DNA of 64,000 nucleotides from Candidatus Enterococcus ferrettii (GCF_017377655.1 NZ_JAFREL010000004.1:62001-126000); one strand, 5' to 3'; shown: positions 26,249 through 35,874, counted from the stretch's first letter. A program made the numbers and translations. Notes: a model not told the origin generated them from the sequence alone.

Positions 26249-27796
26249 TTACAAAATTACCTGAAAGTTCTGGTTGGTCTCAGCCTTAATCACTGGATGC
26301 TGCTTCAAATAATCGGCGATAAGTTCTGTCATATCTACTTGAATCTCTCGTACGATCTTCTCAACATCAAACATGGCATAATTGCCACCACCGATGGCCC
26401 GATACTGATTCGTGACTACTTCCAGCTCTTGTTCAGGCGTGATTGGCTGGCCTTGGAATGTCAGATGAGTAATTCGCTGACCAGCCGGTTGTTTCATGTC
26501 AATCGTATAGTTAATCCCTTCATACATATCATAGTTATAGTATTGTGGCTTTGGTTTGATAAAAGCTGGATTGAAGACGATTTTTCCATTTTCAACAGCT
26601 AAGTAATTGGCAGTTTGCTCCAATGCTGCGCGCAGATCTGCTCCACTGACCTTAATTACAGCCAAGGTATTAGGATAGATATAGTTCGTAATGACATCTC
26701 GCATGGTAATTGTTTGGCCGAAGCCTTTTCCTTCATTGTTGAACAGGGCGGTCCCAGAAATTTGTGCACCACTGGCGGACAGCTGTACCCGATTGATAAA
26801 TTCGATATAAGGATGCTCCACTAAACGCGCCCCCATTGGATCAACAATTTGCATATTTCCTTCAACTCGTCCTAAGGTTTGATCCAGCCAGTTTTCCAAT
26901 TCCGCCTCGACTGGCTCTACAGCAGCAAGAATTTGCGGATCTGCTGTGACCTCTTCAAGCGAATGCAAAGCAGTATAACTATCCGTAACGATTACCTTTC
27001 CAGCTTTTTTTTCAACAGTTAATTGGATTTCGCCAATCTGACTTCCTCGGTATCCTGGCTGTACTACCGGCACACCCTTAACCATTGCAGCGATGGTTCG
27101 ATGCTGATGCCCCGTGAAAAGAGCATCAATACCTGATACTTCCTGCACTAATCGATACCCTTCGTTTTCTCCAGTCAACGCTTCTGTTGGTTCACCAGTC
27201 GACAAATCTCTTTCAAAACCACCGTGATAACTGACTACCACCAGATCTGCTTGCTGCTTTAACATTGGCACATACTTTTTAGCTGTTTCAACAATGCTTT
27301 CGAAGGTAATTCCTTCAAGTGTGGCAGGCTTCTCCCAATGCGGAATGTATTGAGTGACCAAGCCTAAAACAGCAATCTTTATTCCGGATTTTTCAATAAT
27401 AGTATAAGCTTTGCCAAAGTAGGGCTCTCCCGCTTCATTCAAAATATTGGCTGCTAATACCGGTGCTTGGTAGCTGGTAATAGCCGATTGCAAATAGTCT
27501 CGACCATAATTGAATTCATGATTACCGATAACTTGAACATCGTAATCCATTAAGTTGATGACCTTGGTCAAAGCACTTACTGAGTGTTCTCCTTGGGCAA
27601 TGTAATAGCTTAACGGTGAGCCTTGAATAAAGTCACCGTTCTCAATCGTAATAACGGGTCCCTCAGCTTGTGACCGCAATTCCTTCAATCTCATTGCTGC
27701 CTTGGCTGCACCAAAGGTTAGATCACGCTCACCAGCATAATTGGTGGGATAGACATAGCCGTGCATATCACTGGTCTCAAGAAAGGTTATCTTCAA
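26249..27796 (-). CDS. 5'-nucleotidase / 2',3'-cyclic-nucleotide phosphodiesterase family metallophosphatase (no signal peptide)
   Basis: 515 aa. N-terminal calcineurin-like metallophosphoesterase domain (about 1-290) with ETSDMHGYVYP, ENGDFIQGSPLSYY, VIGNHEFNYG, VVSYHGG and TGHQHR metal motifs. The C-terminal 5'-nucleotidase domain (about 300-515) ends with TNQYRAIGGGNYAMF. Many relatives are secreted. This one begins directly at the first motif, so it is probably cytosolic (YunD-like). The start is TTG with AGGAG 8 bases upstream. It is last in the operon behind a PhnDCEE-type importer, suggesting it works on an imported phosphate ester or nucleotide. Confidence 0.88.
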   Translation of the reverse strand: MKITFLETSDMHGYVYPTNYAGERDLTFGAAKAAMRLKELRSQAEGPVITIENGDFIQGSPLSYYIAQGEHSVSALTKVINLMDYDVQVIGNHEFNYGRDYLQSAITSYQAPVLAANILNEAGEPYFGKAYTIIEKSGIKIAVLGLVTQYIPHWEKPATLEGITFESIVETAKKYVPMLKQQADLVVVSYHGGFERDLSTGEPTEALTGENEGYRLVQEVSGIDALFTGHQHRTIAAMVKGVPVVQPGYRGSQIGEIQLTVEKKAGKVIVTDSYTALHSLEEVTADPQILAAVEPVEAELENWLDQTLGRVEGNMQIVDPMGARLVEHPYIEFINRVQLSASGAQISGTALFNNEGKGFGQTITMRDVITNYIYPNTLAVIKVSGADLRAALEQTANYLAVENGKIVFNPAFIKPKPQYYNYDMYEGINYTIDMKQPAGQRITHLTFQGQPITPEQELEVVTNQYRAIGGGNYAMFDVEKIVREIQVDMTELIADYLKQHPVIKAETNQNFQVIL

Positions 27797-27826
27797 TCGT
27801 ATCGCTCCTATTCATTTTTCATGCTG

Positions 27827-27858
27827 AAGAGACCGAAGGACAAACGATTCGGTCTCTT
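27827..27858 (-). other. intercistronic hairpin
   Basis: Perfect 11-bp arms AAGAGACCGAA (27827-27837) and TTCGGTCTCTT (27848-27858) lie between the two phosphoesterase genes. No U run follows on the minus strand, so it may be an mRNA processing or stability element or a weak attenuator rather than a full terminator. Confidence 0.75.
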
Positions 27859-27870
27859 GACGTTCATTTC

Positions 27871-28674
27871 TTATTGACGCATATCGAGAATTTTTAAGAC
27901 ATGGCCGGACAAAAAATTCTCTGAAGTTTGCCGAGTCACTCTGCCCTGCTCCAACTGATAGAGGTTGTAGCCATGCCGCTCTTCAAAACGTACTAGCCCT
28001 TCCCCTACATCTTCTCCAACGAAGGACATGCTGGCTACGGTAAAATAAGGAATCCCATTAATTTCATCGATAAAAAAATGATGCGTATGTCCGTTTAAAA
28101 TGCACCGAATATCGTAGGGTTCAATCACGGATAAAAACCGTTCCGTTCCCGGCCATTTAGGCATATTGCTTTGCTGCGGCAATAAATGGTGATGCGTCAC
28201 TAAAATAATCGGCTGATCCTTCCATTCGTCTAAGGTCTTTTCCAGCCATTGAAACTGTTGCTCATCAACAATCCCATCCGCATAACCATAGCTAGAATTA
28301 TCAAAGGAAATCACCGTGAACTCTGGATACGCCACTACTTGATTGTAGGGTTTGGAAGTTGCTGGTTCCTCAAACCAGCCAACCCAAAAGTTCTCCTTAA
28401 TGTCATGGTTGCCTAAAGTTACAATCATCTTGGTCCCGCCCAGAGCTCCCTGCAGCCATTCCTTCAAATAGCGATAGTCTTCAATCTCGCCATCCTCAGT
28501 CAAATCCCCGCTAATGATTACTAAATCGAGCGTTGTGTGCTTTTTCAGGTGCTTCAAACACTCGCCCAGCGGAATAAGCGGACTTTGCATAGTTGCCAGC
28601 ATCCCCTTATAGCCTTCTTCACTGGTTTCGTATTCTCTGCGAAAATGTATATCTGATATATGCAATATGTTCAT
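27871..28674 (-). CDS. calcineurin-like metallophosphoesterase (Icc/CpdA-like)
   Basis: 267 aa, one metallophosphoesterase domain: MNILHISDIHFR, ISGDLTEDG near 55, TLGNHD near 88, VTHHHLLP near 160, LNGHTHHFF near 195. These five blocks hold the dinuclear metal ligands. The class includes cyclic-nucleotide and glycerophosphodiester phosphodiesterases. It lies 3 bp after the second PhnE permease gene, so it is surely cotranscribed, and its substrate is presumably what the importer brings in or a product of it. Confidence 0.85.
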   Translation of the reverse strand: MNILHISDIHFRREYETSEEGYKGMLATMQSPLIPLGECLKHLKKHTTLDLVIISGDLTEDGEIEDYRYLKEWLQGALGGTKMIVTLGNHDIKENFWVGWFEEPATSKPYNQVVAYPEFTVISFDNSSYGYADGIVDEQQFQWLEKTLDEWKDQPIILVTHHHLLPQQSNMPKWPGTERFLSVIEPYDIRCILNGHTHHFFIDEINGIPYFTVASMSFVGEDVGEGLVRFEERHGYNLYQLEQGRVTRQTSENFLSGHVLKILDMRQ

Positions 28675-28677
28675 AGC

Positions 28678-29460
28678 TTATCTCAATTTCTTTCTTATAA
28701 TTCCGGTTATTTGGTCTAAAATAAACACGGTGACAACTACACCGATCAAAATAATACTAACCTTACTCCAAGACCGGGTTTGAATTGCGAAAATCAACGG
28801 TGCCCCAATCCCCCCAGCTCCAACTAAACCAAGAGTCGCTGCACTTCTGACCGCAATTTCAAAATGGTTTAAAGCTAAAGAGCTGTAGATCGGCATTAAA
28901 TAAGGGACCCGCACAAAGAAAATCGTCTGCCAGAAGTTTGCTCCGACAGCTTCCACCTCTTCGGTTAAACGTTCATCCATCGCTTCCATTTCTTCGGTGA
29001 ACAGCTTGCCCAGCATCCCAATTTGATGGACGCCGATTGCCATTACACCAGCAAAAGGACCCGGTCCAACCACTTTAACAAAGATAATTGCAAAAACTAA
29101 TTCAGGAAAAGCCCGCAGTACATTGCAAACAAATTTCCCAATTTTAGTTACCAAAGGATGGGCCTTCCATAAATTCACAGCACTTAGCAACGTCAGTGGA
29201 ATGGCTAAAACGGTCGCAATCATTGTACCCAGACAGGCAATACCAATCGTCAGCAGCAGCAAACTCACTAAATCCTCCCCGCTGCCATCGTATAGAAAAT
29301 TCCAATCCGGTTGAGCAAGCCCTCGCAACACATCCATCCCCATTGAAAGAGAAAAGGTACTTAAGCCAGAATAGTCTAAATTGAATGCTGATAATACAAT
29401 CAGGAGCAGTAAAACGGCGAAAGAAAGCAGGGTTTTTCTATTCATCTCGCGAATCATCAT
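28678..29460 (-). CDS. phnE: PhnE-type ABC permease, second subunit
   Basis: 260 aa with about six TM helices and the PhnE permease core (LLTIGIACLGTMIATVLAIP, then a loop EEVEAVGANFWQTIFFVRVP that contacts the ATPase, and GLVGAGGIGAPL near the end). It overlaps the first phnE by 4 bp (ATGA-type coupling). Two PhnE permeases in one operon are common in Gram-positive phosphonate/phosphite-type importers, where they form a heterodimer. Confidence 0.85.
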   Translation of the reverse strand: MMIREMNRKTLLSFAVLLLLIVLSAFNLDYSGLSTFSLSMGMDVLRGLAQPDWNFLYDGSGEDLVSLLLLTIGIACLGTMIATVLAIPLTLLSAVNLWKAHPLVTKIGKFVCNVLRAFPELVFAIIFVKVVGPGPFAGVMAIGVHQIGMLGKLFTEEMEAMDERLTEEVEAVGANFWQTIFFVRVPYLMPIYSSLALNHFEIAVRSAATLGLVGAGGIGAPLIFAIQTRSWSKVSIILIGVVVTVFILDQITGIIRKKLR

Positions 29461-30236
29461 AGTAACGACCTCCTTACCCGTTCACTCAATTTGTCCACCA
29501 AGGTTACTGTCACTAAGATTGTTAGGATAATGATCGACACTCGTTCATAATTCAACAAGGCCAGCGAGGAATTCAAGATCACTCCGATACCGCCAGCTCC
29601 TACATAGCCCAGCACAGTCGATGCCCGCTCATTCACTTCAAAAGCATAAAATGCATAACTGGCAAATTGACTCAAAACCTGTGGTGCAATTGACCAGACT
29701 GCGATTTGCAGTTTAGTGGCTCCTACTGCAGCAGCCGATTCAATTGGGCCAAAGTCAATTGTTTCAATCGCTTGAAACATCAGCTGAGAGACCATCCCAA
29801 AGGTAAACACAGCAATTGTTAGTACCCCAGTTGCTTCTCCGATCCCAAAAATCGCCACAAAAAGTGCTGCTAATAATAAGTTCGGAATCGTTCGGATTAA
29901 CCCTAACAGGAAGCGAAAAATCGTTGACAACCACCGATTTTCAGTCGCTACAGTCGTCGCTAGAAAACTAATCGGGATAGCTAGAACTACTCCGATCGCT
30001 GTTCCTACTAAAGACATCTGCAAAGTCTTAAGCATCGGACTCACCAGCTTTGGTAAATAACTAAAATCAGGATGAATGAACCGAGCCAAAAAAGCAGTCA
30101 TTTGGCTGGAATTAGTAACTACCACTGAAAAATCAGCTGAGGTCAGACGGACACTTGCTGAAAAACAAAGGACTAAAAATAGCAGAACCAGCAGATGCTT
30201 GTACCAATTAAAGTGAACGGTCTCTTTCAATCTCAT
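29457..30236 (-). CDS. phnE: PhnE-type ABC permease, first subunit
   Basis: 259 aa from the ATG at 30236, preferred because AGGAG is 6 bases upstream; an in-frame ATG eight codons earlier lacks one. About six TM helices, the loop [20 protein letters not shown] and the [14 protein letters not shown] terminal motif of PhnE permeases. Its start lies inside the 3' end of phnC (29-bp overlap), so translation is coupled. Confidence 0.85.
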   Translation of the reverse strand: MRLKETVHFNWYKHLLVLLFLVLCFSASVRLTSADFSVVVTNSSQMTAFLARFIHPDFSYLPKLVSPMLKTLQMSLVGTAIGVVLAIPISFLATTVATENRWLSTIFRFLLGLIRTIPNLLLAALFVAIFGIGEATGVLTIAVFTFGMVSQLMFQAIETIDFGPIESAAAVGATKLQIAVWSIAPQVLSQFASYAFYAFEVNERASTVLGYVGAGGIGVILNSSLALLNYERVSIIILTILVTVTLVDKLSERVRRSLL

Positions 30237-30999
30237 CGCTTTCTCCTGCCTTTTCTTCAAAAATTGCTTTGCCGTAAATTTGCGTTAATTGTTCATCCGT
30301 CAAAGCTTCTGGTGAGCCGTCAAACACTACCTGTCCTGCTTTTAAAGCAATCACCCGGGTGGAAAACTCACGAGCTAACGGCACCGAATGAAGATTGACA
30401 ATGACCGTTTTCGCCATCGTTTGATTAATTTTTTTCAAATCCTCCATTACCTTTTGAGTGGTGATAGGATCTAGAGAGGCCACCGGTTCATCTGCTAAAA
30501 TAATCGGCGCCTGTTGAACCAACGCCCTGGCAATCGAAACTCTCTGCTGCTGTCCACCGCTAAGTTCATCACTCCGCGTTTGCAGCTTATCCGATAGACC
30601 GACTGTTTCCAGTGCTTCCTTTGTTCGCTGATAGTCCTCTTGCGTAAACAACCCTAAGATACTTTTCCAAGTGGAATAATAGCCCAATCTGCCAGATAGA
30701 ACATTCTTCTGAACCGTACTGCGTTTCACCAAATTAAAGCTCTGAGAGATCAAACCGATCTGACGGCGAATCATTCGCAGCTCACGCTTGTTGGCTTTAG
30801 TAATGGATGTTCCATTAATCTGAATATTGCCGTCCGTAATCGGGACTAACCGATTAATTGACCGCAGTAAGGTACTCTTTCCTGCACCACTTAGCCCGAT
30901 GATTGAGACAAACTCGCCGTCTTCAATGGTTAAATGAATATCTTGCAGGCCAACCACCCCATTGGGATAAACCTTTGAAACATTTTCAAAAATAATCAT
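30208..30999 (-). CDS. phnC: PhnC-type ABC ATPase
   Basis: 263 aa NBD: Walker [10 protein letters not shown] (about 35-43), signature LSGGQQQRV (about 148), Walker [14 protein letters not shown]-loop [14 protein letters not shown] is characteristic of phosphonate importers. SD GGAG 7 bases before the ATG. It follows phnD after a strong hairpin, which probably sets the excess of binding protein over transporter. Confidence 0.9.
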   Translation of the reverse strand: MIIFENVSKVYPNGVVGLQDIHLTIEDGEFVSIIGLSGAGKSTLLRSINRLVPITDGNIQINGTSITKANKRELRMIRRQIGLISQSFNLVKRSTVQKNVLSGRLGYYSTWKSILGLFTQEDYQRTKEALETVGLSDKLQTRSDELSGGQQQRVSIARALVQQAPIILADEPVASLDPITTQKVMEDLKKINQTMAKTVIVNLHSVPLAREFSTRVIALKAGQVVFDGSPEALTDEQLTQIYGKAIFEEKAGESDEIERDRSL

Positions 31000-31019
31000 G
31001 CTCGTTCTCCATTTTTAAA

Positions 31020-31047
31020 CGAGTGTCGACAGGTTCGTCGACACTCG
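31020..31047 (-). other. hairpin between binding-protein and ATPase genes
   Basis: Perfect 11-bp GC-rich arms CGAGTGTCGAC (31020-31030) and GTCGACACTCG (31037-31047) with a 6-base loop. A weak U stretch follows on the minus strand. It starts 9 bases past the phnD stop. Such elements often stabilise the upstream message or attenuate readthrough. Confidence 0.85.
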
Positions 31048-31055
31048 CTGCTGTT

Positions 31056-31985
31056 TTATTCTGCCGCTTTTTTAGTGTATTCTCGGATGGTGTCGTAGGC
31101 TGAATCAGCAGCCTCTTCATAGCCTTGATGACTCCATAAAGACATCGCTTCTTTTCCTTCTTCGTCATCCTTCATACTCAAGAAAACTTTTTTGATTTCA
31201 TCTTTTAATTCTTTGTCCATATCCGGCTGAACGGCAATTGCATCGTTCGGAATATCGCCTTCAGTCAAATACAATACTTTCAAATCCTTCATTAGATCAT
31301 TGTCAGAAAAGCTTGAACCAAAAATATTACGGGCTCCTTCAAATACGAACGCCGCGTCCATTTGTCCATTTAGAACAGCGGTGATTTCACTTGGAATATC
31401 ATTAACAGTTGTCATTTTGGCATCAGTGGTTGGATCAACTCCAGCATCCTTTAATTCTGCCACGGGATAAATGTAGCCGCTGGCTGAATTCGGGCTCAGT
31501 GTGGCAATATTTTTTCCTTTTAGATCCGTCAGCTTGTTCATATCGCTGTCTGCTTTAACCAGTACTTCTCCCTTAAAGGTATTGGTTAGCTTATCTTTTA
31601 ACGGCAGGCCCGTTTCTTGGTCATAATCACCTAGCTGTGAAGTCAAAATTGCTTCAGCTGCATCCATATCTTTCGCTTGTACATAGGCCGCTGGCGGCAT
31701 GATACCTACGTCTACTTGACCTGAGGACATGGCTTCAACAATGGTTGAATAATCCGTCGCCAAAGTTACCTCTACATCACGATCCAACTTTTTCGATAAA
31801 TATTTAGCAAAGGGTTTTGCTTTTGCCTCCATACTGCCATCATTATTGGTTGGTACGAACTGGACAACCAGTTTTTCTTTGCTTGCATCCTCTGAGCTGT
31901 CACTTGTATTTCCTGAACCACAACCAGATAAAGCTGCTAGTAACATCACACCCATGAAGCCTTTTGCTAACTGTTTGAACTGCAT
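31056..31985 (-). CDS. phnD: PhnD-type substrate-binding lipoprotein
   Basis: 309 aa. Signal peptide with lipobox LSGC (lipidated Cys near 22) and a Ser/Asp linker, then a PhnD-like periplasmic-binding fold: VVQFVPTNNDGSMEAKAKPF, MSSGQVDVGIMPPAAYV near 110, TLSPNSASGYIYP near 165. The family binds phosphonates, phosphite or hypophosphite and sometimes other phospho-compounds. No C-P lyase or phosphonatase gene is in this window, so the true ligand may be a phosphate ester handled by the two linked phosphoesterases. Confidence 0.88.
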   Translation of the reverse strand: MQFKQLAKGFMGVMLLAALSGCGSGNTSDSSEDASKEKLVVQFVPTNNDGSMEAKAKPFAKYLSKKLDRDVEVTLATDYSTIVEAMSSGQVDVGIMPPAAYVQAKDMDAAEAILTSQLGDYDQETGLPLKDKLTNTFKGEVLVKADSDMNKLTDLKGKNIATLSPNSASGYIYPVAELKDAGVDPTTDAKMTTVNDIPSEITAVLNGQMDAAFVFEGARNIFGSSFSDNDLMKDLKVLYLTEGDIPNDAIAVQPDMDKELKDEIKKVFLSMKDDEEGKEAMSLWSHQGYEEAADSAYDTIREYTKKAAE

Positions 31986-32025
31986 TTTTTCTCCCCCTGT
32001 TGGAAATAATTTCTATTACTTCTAA

Positions 32026-32150
32026 ATCATAGCAAGTTCTCAAAAATAAAGAAGTGACATGCGTCCTATTTTACACGATTTTTACATACAATTTACAAAG
32101 GAATAAGAATAATCGTTCGTGTTGAGCCCTTATCTATTCTAAGCTATAAT
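32026..32150. promoter_or_regulatory. phnD/crp divergent promoter region with Pho-box-like repeat
   Basis: Three TTTACA hexamers start at 32070, 32081 and 32092, an exact 11-bp period, which is the arrangement of PhoP boxes in Bacillus-type bacteria. To the right, the crp promoter is TTGAGC (32122-32127), 17-bp spacer, TATAAT (32145-32150). To the left, phnD has a TATGAT -10 on the minus strand (32026-32031) without a good -35, as expected for an activated promoter. Confidence 0.7.
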
Positions 32151-32181
32151 GAGGAAAAGAATGCTTTAGGAGTGGTTTTTC

Positions 32182-32859
32182 ATGAAGAAGATTCGCGACG
32201 TTCAGCAGCTGACAGCCTACGTAAAGCTGCATGACCTGCAAAATTATATGGATTCAGACATTTTAGCGATGGCTTCTCTACAGTCCTTTGAAAAGGATGA
32301 GCACTTAATTCAAACAGGAACCACCTCGGACTTTTTATACTTTTTAGTGGAAGGCAGTGTGATGGTCTATTCCTATCCTTCCGACACTCAAAATATTTGT
32401 ATCGATTTTGCCACACCAGCTACACCCTTGGGAGAAGCGTCTTCTTTATGGGGTCTTTTACCGAAAAGCAGTGTCAAAGCAGTCACTAAATGTATTTGTG
32501 TCTCTATTCCTTTGAATAAGTACCGCAGTGCCTTGCAGCAGGATGTTTGTTTTTTACAAAATATTTGCCAACTGCTGAGCTACCGTCTAAATTCAGGCAT
32601 TAATCTAGCAAATTCGTTAACTGAGCCAGTCGAAACTCGGCTTGCAAAATTTATCTTAGCCCATCATGACAATGGGAAATTTTCAACCCGCCTGACTACC
32701 TGTGCGTCCATTTTAAATGTCAGCTATCGCCACCTTTTACGAACAATCACTAATTTTCGTGATGCACAGATTTTAGAGAAACAAAAAAATTATTACCTTA
32801 TACGTGATCGCCAAGCGTTAGAGGAATTAGCGGATAATTTAAGTCATTCGACGCAGTAG
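32182..32859 (+). CDS. Crp/Fnr-family regulator (YeiL-like)
   Basis: 225 aa. Cyclic-nucleotide-binding-like beta-barrel (about 25-125, LQSFEKDEHLIQTGTTSDFL, FLVEGSVMVYSY), dimer helix, and a C-terminal HTH (about 165-205, LTTCASILNVSYRHLLRTIT). Several Cys residues (positions near 71, 105, 122, 128) could make it redox-sensitive, but no clear Fe-S motif is evident. It diverges from the phn operon, so it may regulate that operon. A remnant resembling its last codons lies at 38455-38500, beyond the PTS operon. Confidence 0.85.
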   Translation: MKKIRDVQQLTAYVKLHDLQNYMDSDILAMASLQSFEKDEHLIQTGTTSDFLYFLVEGSVMVYSYPSDTQNICIDFATPATPLGEASSLWGLLPKSSVKAVTKCICVSIPLNKYRSALQQDVCFLQNICQLLSYRLNSGINLANSLTEPVETRLAKFILAHHDNGKFSTRLTTCASILNVSYRHLLRTITNFRDAQILEKQKNYYLIRDRQALEELADNLSHSTQ

Positions 32860-32883
32860 AATTTTAAAACCTTTGTACATAAA

Positions 32884-32920
32884 AAGTCAGCCAAAAGAAA
32901 ACATTTCTTATGGCTGACTT
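32884..32920. terminator. bidirectional terminator between crp and the FGGY kinase gene
   Basis: Perfect 10-bp arms AAGTCAGCCA (32884-32893) and TGGCTGACTT (32911-32920), with A-rich sequence before and T-rich sequence after, between converging genes. Confidence 0.85.
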
Positions 32921-32968
32921 AGTTTACACTATTTTCGTTTTTGAGAAAGCTTGAAAAAACTGTTTGAT

Positions 32969-34480
32969 TTATAAACTTTTCCCAAGAGCTGTTTGTTCAT
33001 CCAAAGACCCTTGGTGAAAATTTTCTTCTACTAAAAATCGTTTAGACTCATACAAGTAGGAATACTTGTCCAATAATTTATTAAAGGACTCAACTTGCTC
33101 GGCATTAGGCTTTATAACTTGATAATCCGTTGGATAGCTGAAGTCTGGGTATGCTGCTTTCAAAGCCCCAAAGGAAACTGCTTCTTCCATCTTGGTAACA
33201 CTGATTTCCTTATTCAAGGCATCGGCCTTTAATTGAACCCACAAAGGATTTTTTATTACCGGACCAATGGCGATTACCCGTTTCACCTGCTCCATTTGGA
33301 AACAAGAAGCGACCTGCTTCATCTCCAGACACAGCCCTAAAATAATCCCCAACAAGACATCTTCTCTGCGGGTCTCCAAACTAATCCCATACATTAACCC
33401 ACGAGACCGACCATTTTTAAAAGGGGCACCTGACCCATTCAAATGAGGAATCAAGATCACAGGATCCTCCAATGAAATTTGGTCCTGCAAATACTGCTGA
33501 TACAACTCCTTGCAGTCCTGTTCAAAGTCAGCCTGATTAATATTGAAAAAGTTTTGATACCATTCAAAGGCATTGCCGCCGGTCGGCATCGAAGAGAACA
33601 GCGTATAATAATGCGGATCGGTAAAAATACCATTCGACAACGATTCCTGAAACGATTTTAATTCTAAATACGGTTGGTTGTTGATCAACAGTAATCCCTC
33701 AGTCGTTCCAGTGGAATTCAGCAAATCCTTCTCGTGAATATCGATTCCCAAAGCCCCTACCATATGGTCATGGCCCGCAATTCGTACCGATATGCGTTCT
33801 TCTTTCAATAAATCAGATTGCCCTGTAGAAGTCCAGCCAACAATCTCTCCTGAACCAATCACCTGCGGAAAACAAATCTGCTCCTGCAGCTGATAAATGG
33901 CCAAAATTTCTTGGGACCAACAGCGCTGCTGCAAATCAAAGCACATCGTTCGACTAGCCATCGAAAATTCCGTCTTCATTTCTCCTGTCAAATAGAAGCA
34001 AAACAAGTCGGGAATGTTTAACCAGGTCAAAGCTTGCTCCTCAGAAAGGGCGAAATGATCCACTAACCACTTGATTTTAGGCAGACTGTAATTCGTGTGG
34101 GCCGGCAATCCAGTAATTTCATAGATACGCTGCTTTTGCTTTTCGGTCAGGGCATTTACATACTCCGCAGCACGCTTGTCATACCAAGCGATTAGCGGCG
34201 TCACTACCTGCCCCTGTGAATTCACCAATACACCAGCTTCACCGACACTGGAGATATTGATCGAATCAATATTTCCAGTGTTGTTTGCTACAAAAGTCGT
34301 CAAGATTTCCAACAATTGATGCCAAATTTTGTCTAAATCAAATAATTCACCAAACTGATCCTGTTGTTTACTTGTTTGAAAATTTTCACGAGAAACCAAT
34401 CTACCAGTGGCGATCTCAAAAAGGGAGACTTTAGAATTAGTCGTTCCGATATCAATTGTTATGGAAAACTTTTTAGCCAT
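32969..34480 (-). CDS. FGGY-family carbohydrate kinase
   Basis: 503 aa, both FGGY domains present. The N-terminal ATPase-fold motif is ITIDIGTTNSKVSLF, AGHDHMVGALG sits near 240, and STGTTEGLL begins the second domain. The family phosphorylates sugars such as gluconate, xylulose, fuculose or glycerol. It is last in the Gat-type PTS operon and overlaps the IIC gene by 8 bp. A kinase after a PTS is odd, since the PTS already phosphorylates its substrate. It may phosphorylate a product released later or a related non-PTS sugar. Confidence 0.85.
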   Translation of the reverse strand: MAKKFSITIDIGTTNSKVSLFEIATGRLVSRENFQTSKQQDQFGELFDLDKIWHQLLEILTTFVANNTGNIDSINISSVGEAGVLVNSQGQVVTPLIAWYDKRAAEYVNALTEKQKQRIYEITGLPAHTNYSLPKIKWLVDHFALSEEQALTWLNIPDLFCFYLTGEMKTEFSMASRTMCFDLQQRCWSQEILAIYQLQEQICFPQVIGSGEIVGWTSTGQSDLLKEERISVRIAGHDHMVGALGIDIHEKDLLNSTGTTEGLLLINNQPYLELKSFQESLSNGIFTDPHYYTLFSSMPTGGNAFEWYQNFFNINQADFEQDCKELYQQYLQDQISLEDPVILIPHLNGSGAPFKNGRSRGLMYGISLETRREDVLLGIILGLCLEMKQVASCFQMEQVKRVIAIGPVIKNPLWVQLKADALNKEISVTKMEEAVSFGALKAAYPDFSYPTDYQVIKPNAEQVESFNKLLDKYSYLYESKRFLVEENFHQGSLDEQTALGKSL

Positions 34481-35873
34481 TTATTGACTTCCCTTCTGCT
34501 GCTGAAGGCTCTTCCACCATATGCGTTTGCTTGTAGGTAATTTTGTACAACCAGAACAAAGCAATGCCAACAACCGGAATTAAAATCAGAGCAAGTATGT
34601 TGCCATTAAATATCTGCATCAGCCAGAAGCGCAAGGGATTTCCGCCATCCAGGAAACTGGAAACCAAACCACTGGAACCTTCTGGAAAACTGAAATTCAC
34701 ATCTTTAGCCATCCCTGTGATAAATGGTGCGATCGCCGAAGCAATATACAAATCGCCAATCATGATTGGGATAGCAATTAAAACGGCACGGAACACGTTT
34801 CCTTTAGTAGAAAGAACCACCATCGAAGCCATAACCGCCAAATTCGCCAAATCACCCAATGGCAACACGGTATTTCCCGGTAAAATGAAGGCCAATACTA
34901 CTGCAATAGGTGTCAATAACAAAGCTGTTGAAATAATCGCTGGATTTCCTACTGCGACAGCAATATCTAATCCAATATACAAATCGTCACGATCTGGATA
35001 GCGACTGTTTAAGAATTTTTTGATAGCTTCAGAAATTGGAAGCAAGCCTTCCATTAAGATACGGACCATCCGCGGTAAAATAAACATAACTGCTCCGATA
35101 CTGATCCCTGTTGATAAAATATCTTTCAAATCATATCCTGCTGCTACACCCAGTAATAGTCCCAAAATGGTACCAACCATCATCGGTTCGCCAAAAATAC
35201 CAAAACGCTTTTGGATACTAACCGGATTAATATCAATTTTTCTGATTCCTGGAATCATATCGATGATCCGATTGCCCAGCAAACCGATTGGAAAGAATGT
35301 AATAGAAGAAACGGTCGGCATCGAAATGCCCTCCAGTCCAAAATATTCTTCCCCCATAGGAGCTGCCCAGTCAGCCATTTTCAAGACAATAATCGCAATC
35401 ACTGCTGACGCTAGGATTCCCAACCAGAAACTTCCTGTGCTATAATAGACAAGTGTTCCTGCAAGCGCAAAGTGCCAGTAATTCCACATGTCCACGTCAA
35501 CAGTTTTCGTTTGGTTAATTGCCAGCATGATAATATTGATCAGCATGGTTAACGGAATAACAAATGGTGCAATAGGAGATCCCCAAGTAATTGCTGATAA
35601 AGGCGGCCAACCTAAGTCAACTACTGGAAGATTGATTCCTGTTTGCTCAACCATGGCTTGCGCTGCAGGACCTACATTATTGGTCAAAATATCAAAAATT
35701 GCATAAATACCGACAAAACCAATTCCCACAGTTAAGGATGAACGCAACGCCTTCGCTGGTTTTATTTTGAAAACTAGTGCTAAGATAAATAAAACGAGGG
35801 GCAGCATTACAGTCGGTCCAAACCCCAGAATGTACTGTACCACATCATATAAAGTTTGCGAGATATTCTCCAT
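34473..35873 (-). CDS. PTS system galactitol-type EIIC component (operon 1)
   Basis: 466 aa integral membrane protein with about 10-12 TM helices, EIIC-GAT family (FGPTVMLPLVLFILALVF start; NPAIISTALLLTPIAVVLAF and the LPGNTVLPLGDLANLA signature). It forms the sugar-translocating channel of a galactitol/sugar-alcohol-type PTS. It lies one base after the EIIB gene. A related EIIC is at 58965-60359, so the window has two Gat-type systems. Confidence 0.9.
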   Translation of the reverse strand: MENISQTLYDVVQYILGFGPTVMLPLVLFILALVFKIKPAKALRSSLTVGIGFVGIYAIFDILTNNVGPAAQAMVEQTGINLPVVDLGWPPLSAITWGSPIAPFVIPLTMLINIIMLAINQTKTVDVDMWNYWHFALAGTLVYYSTGSFWLGILASAVIAIIVLKMADWAAPMGEEYFGLEGISMPTVSSITFFPIGLLGNRIIDMIPGIRKIDINPVSIQKRFGIFGEPMMVGTILGLLLGVAAGYDLKDILSTGISIGAVMFILPRMVRILMEGLLPISEAIKKFLNSRYPDRDDLYIGLDIAVAVGNPAIISTALLLTPIAVVLAFILPGNTVLPLGDLANLAVMASMVVLSTKGNVFRAVLIAIPIMIGDLYIASAIAPFITGMAKDVNFSFPEGSSGLVSSFLDGGNPLRFWLMQIFNGNILALILIPVVGIALFWLYKITYKQTHMVEEPSAAEGKSING

Positions 35874-35874
35874 A

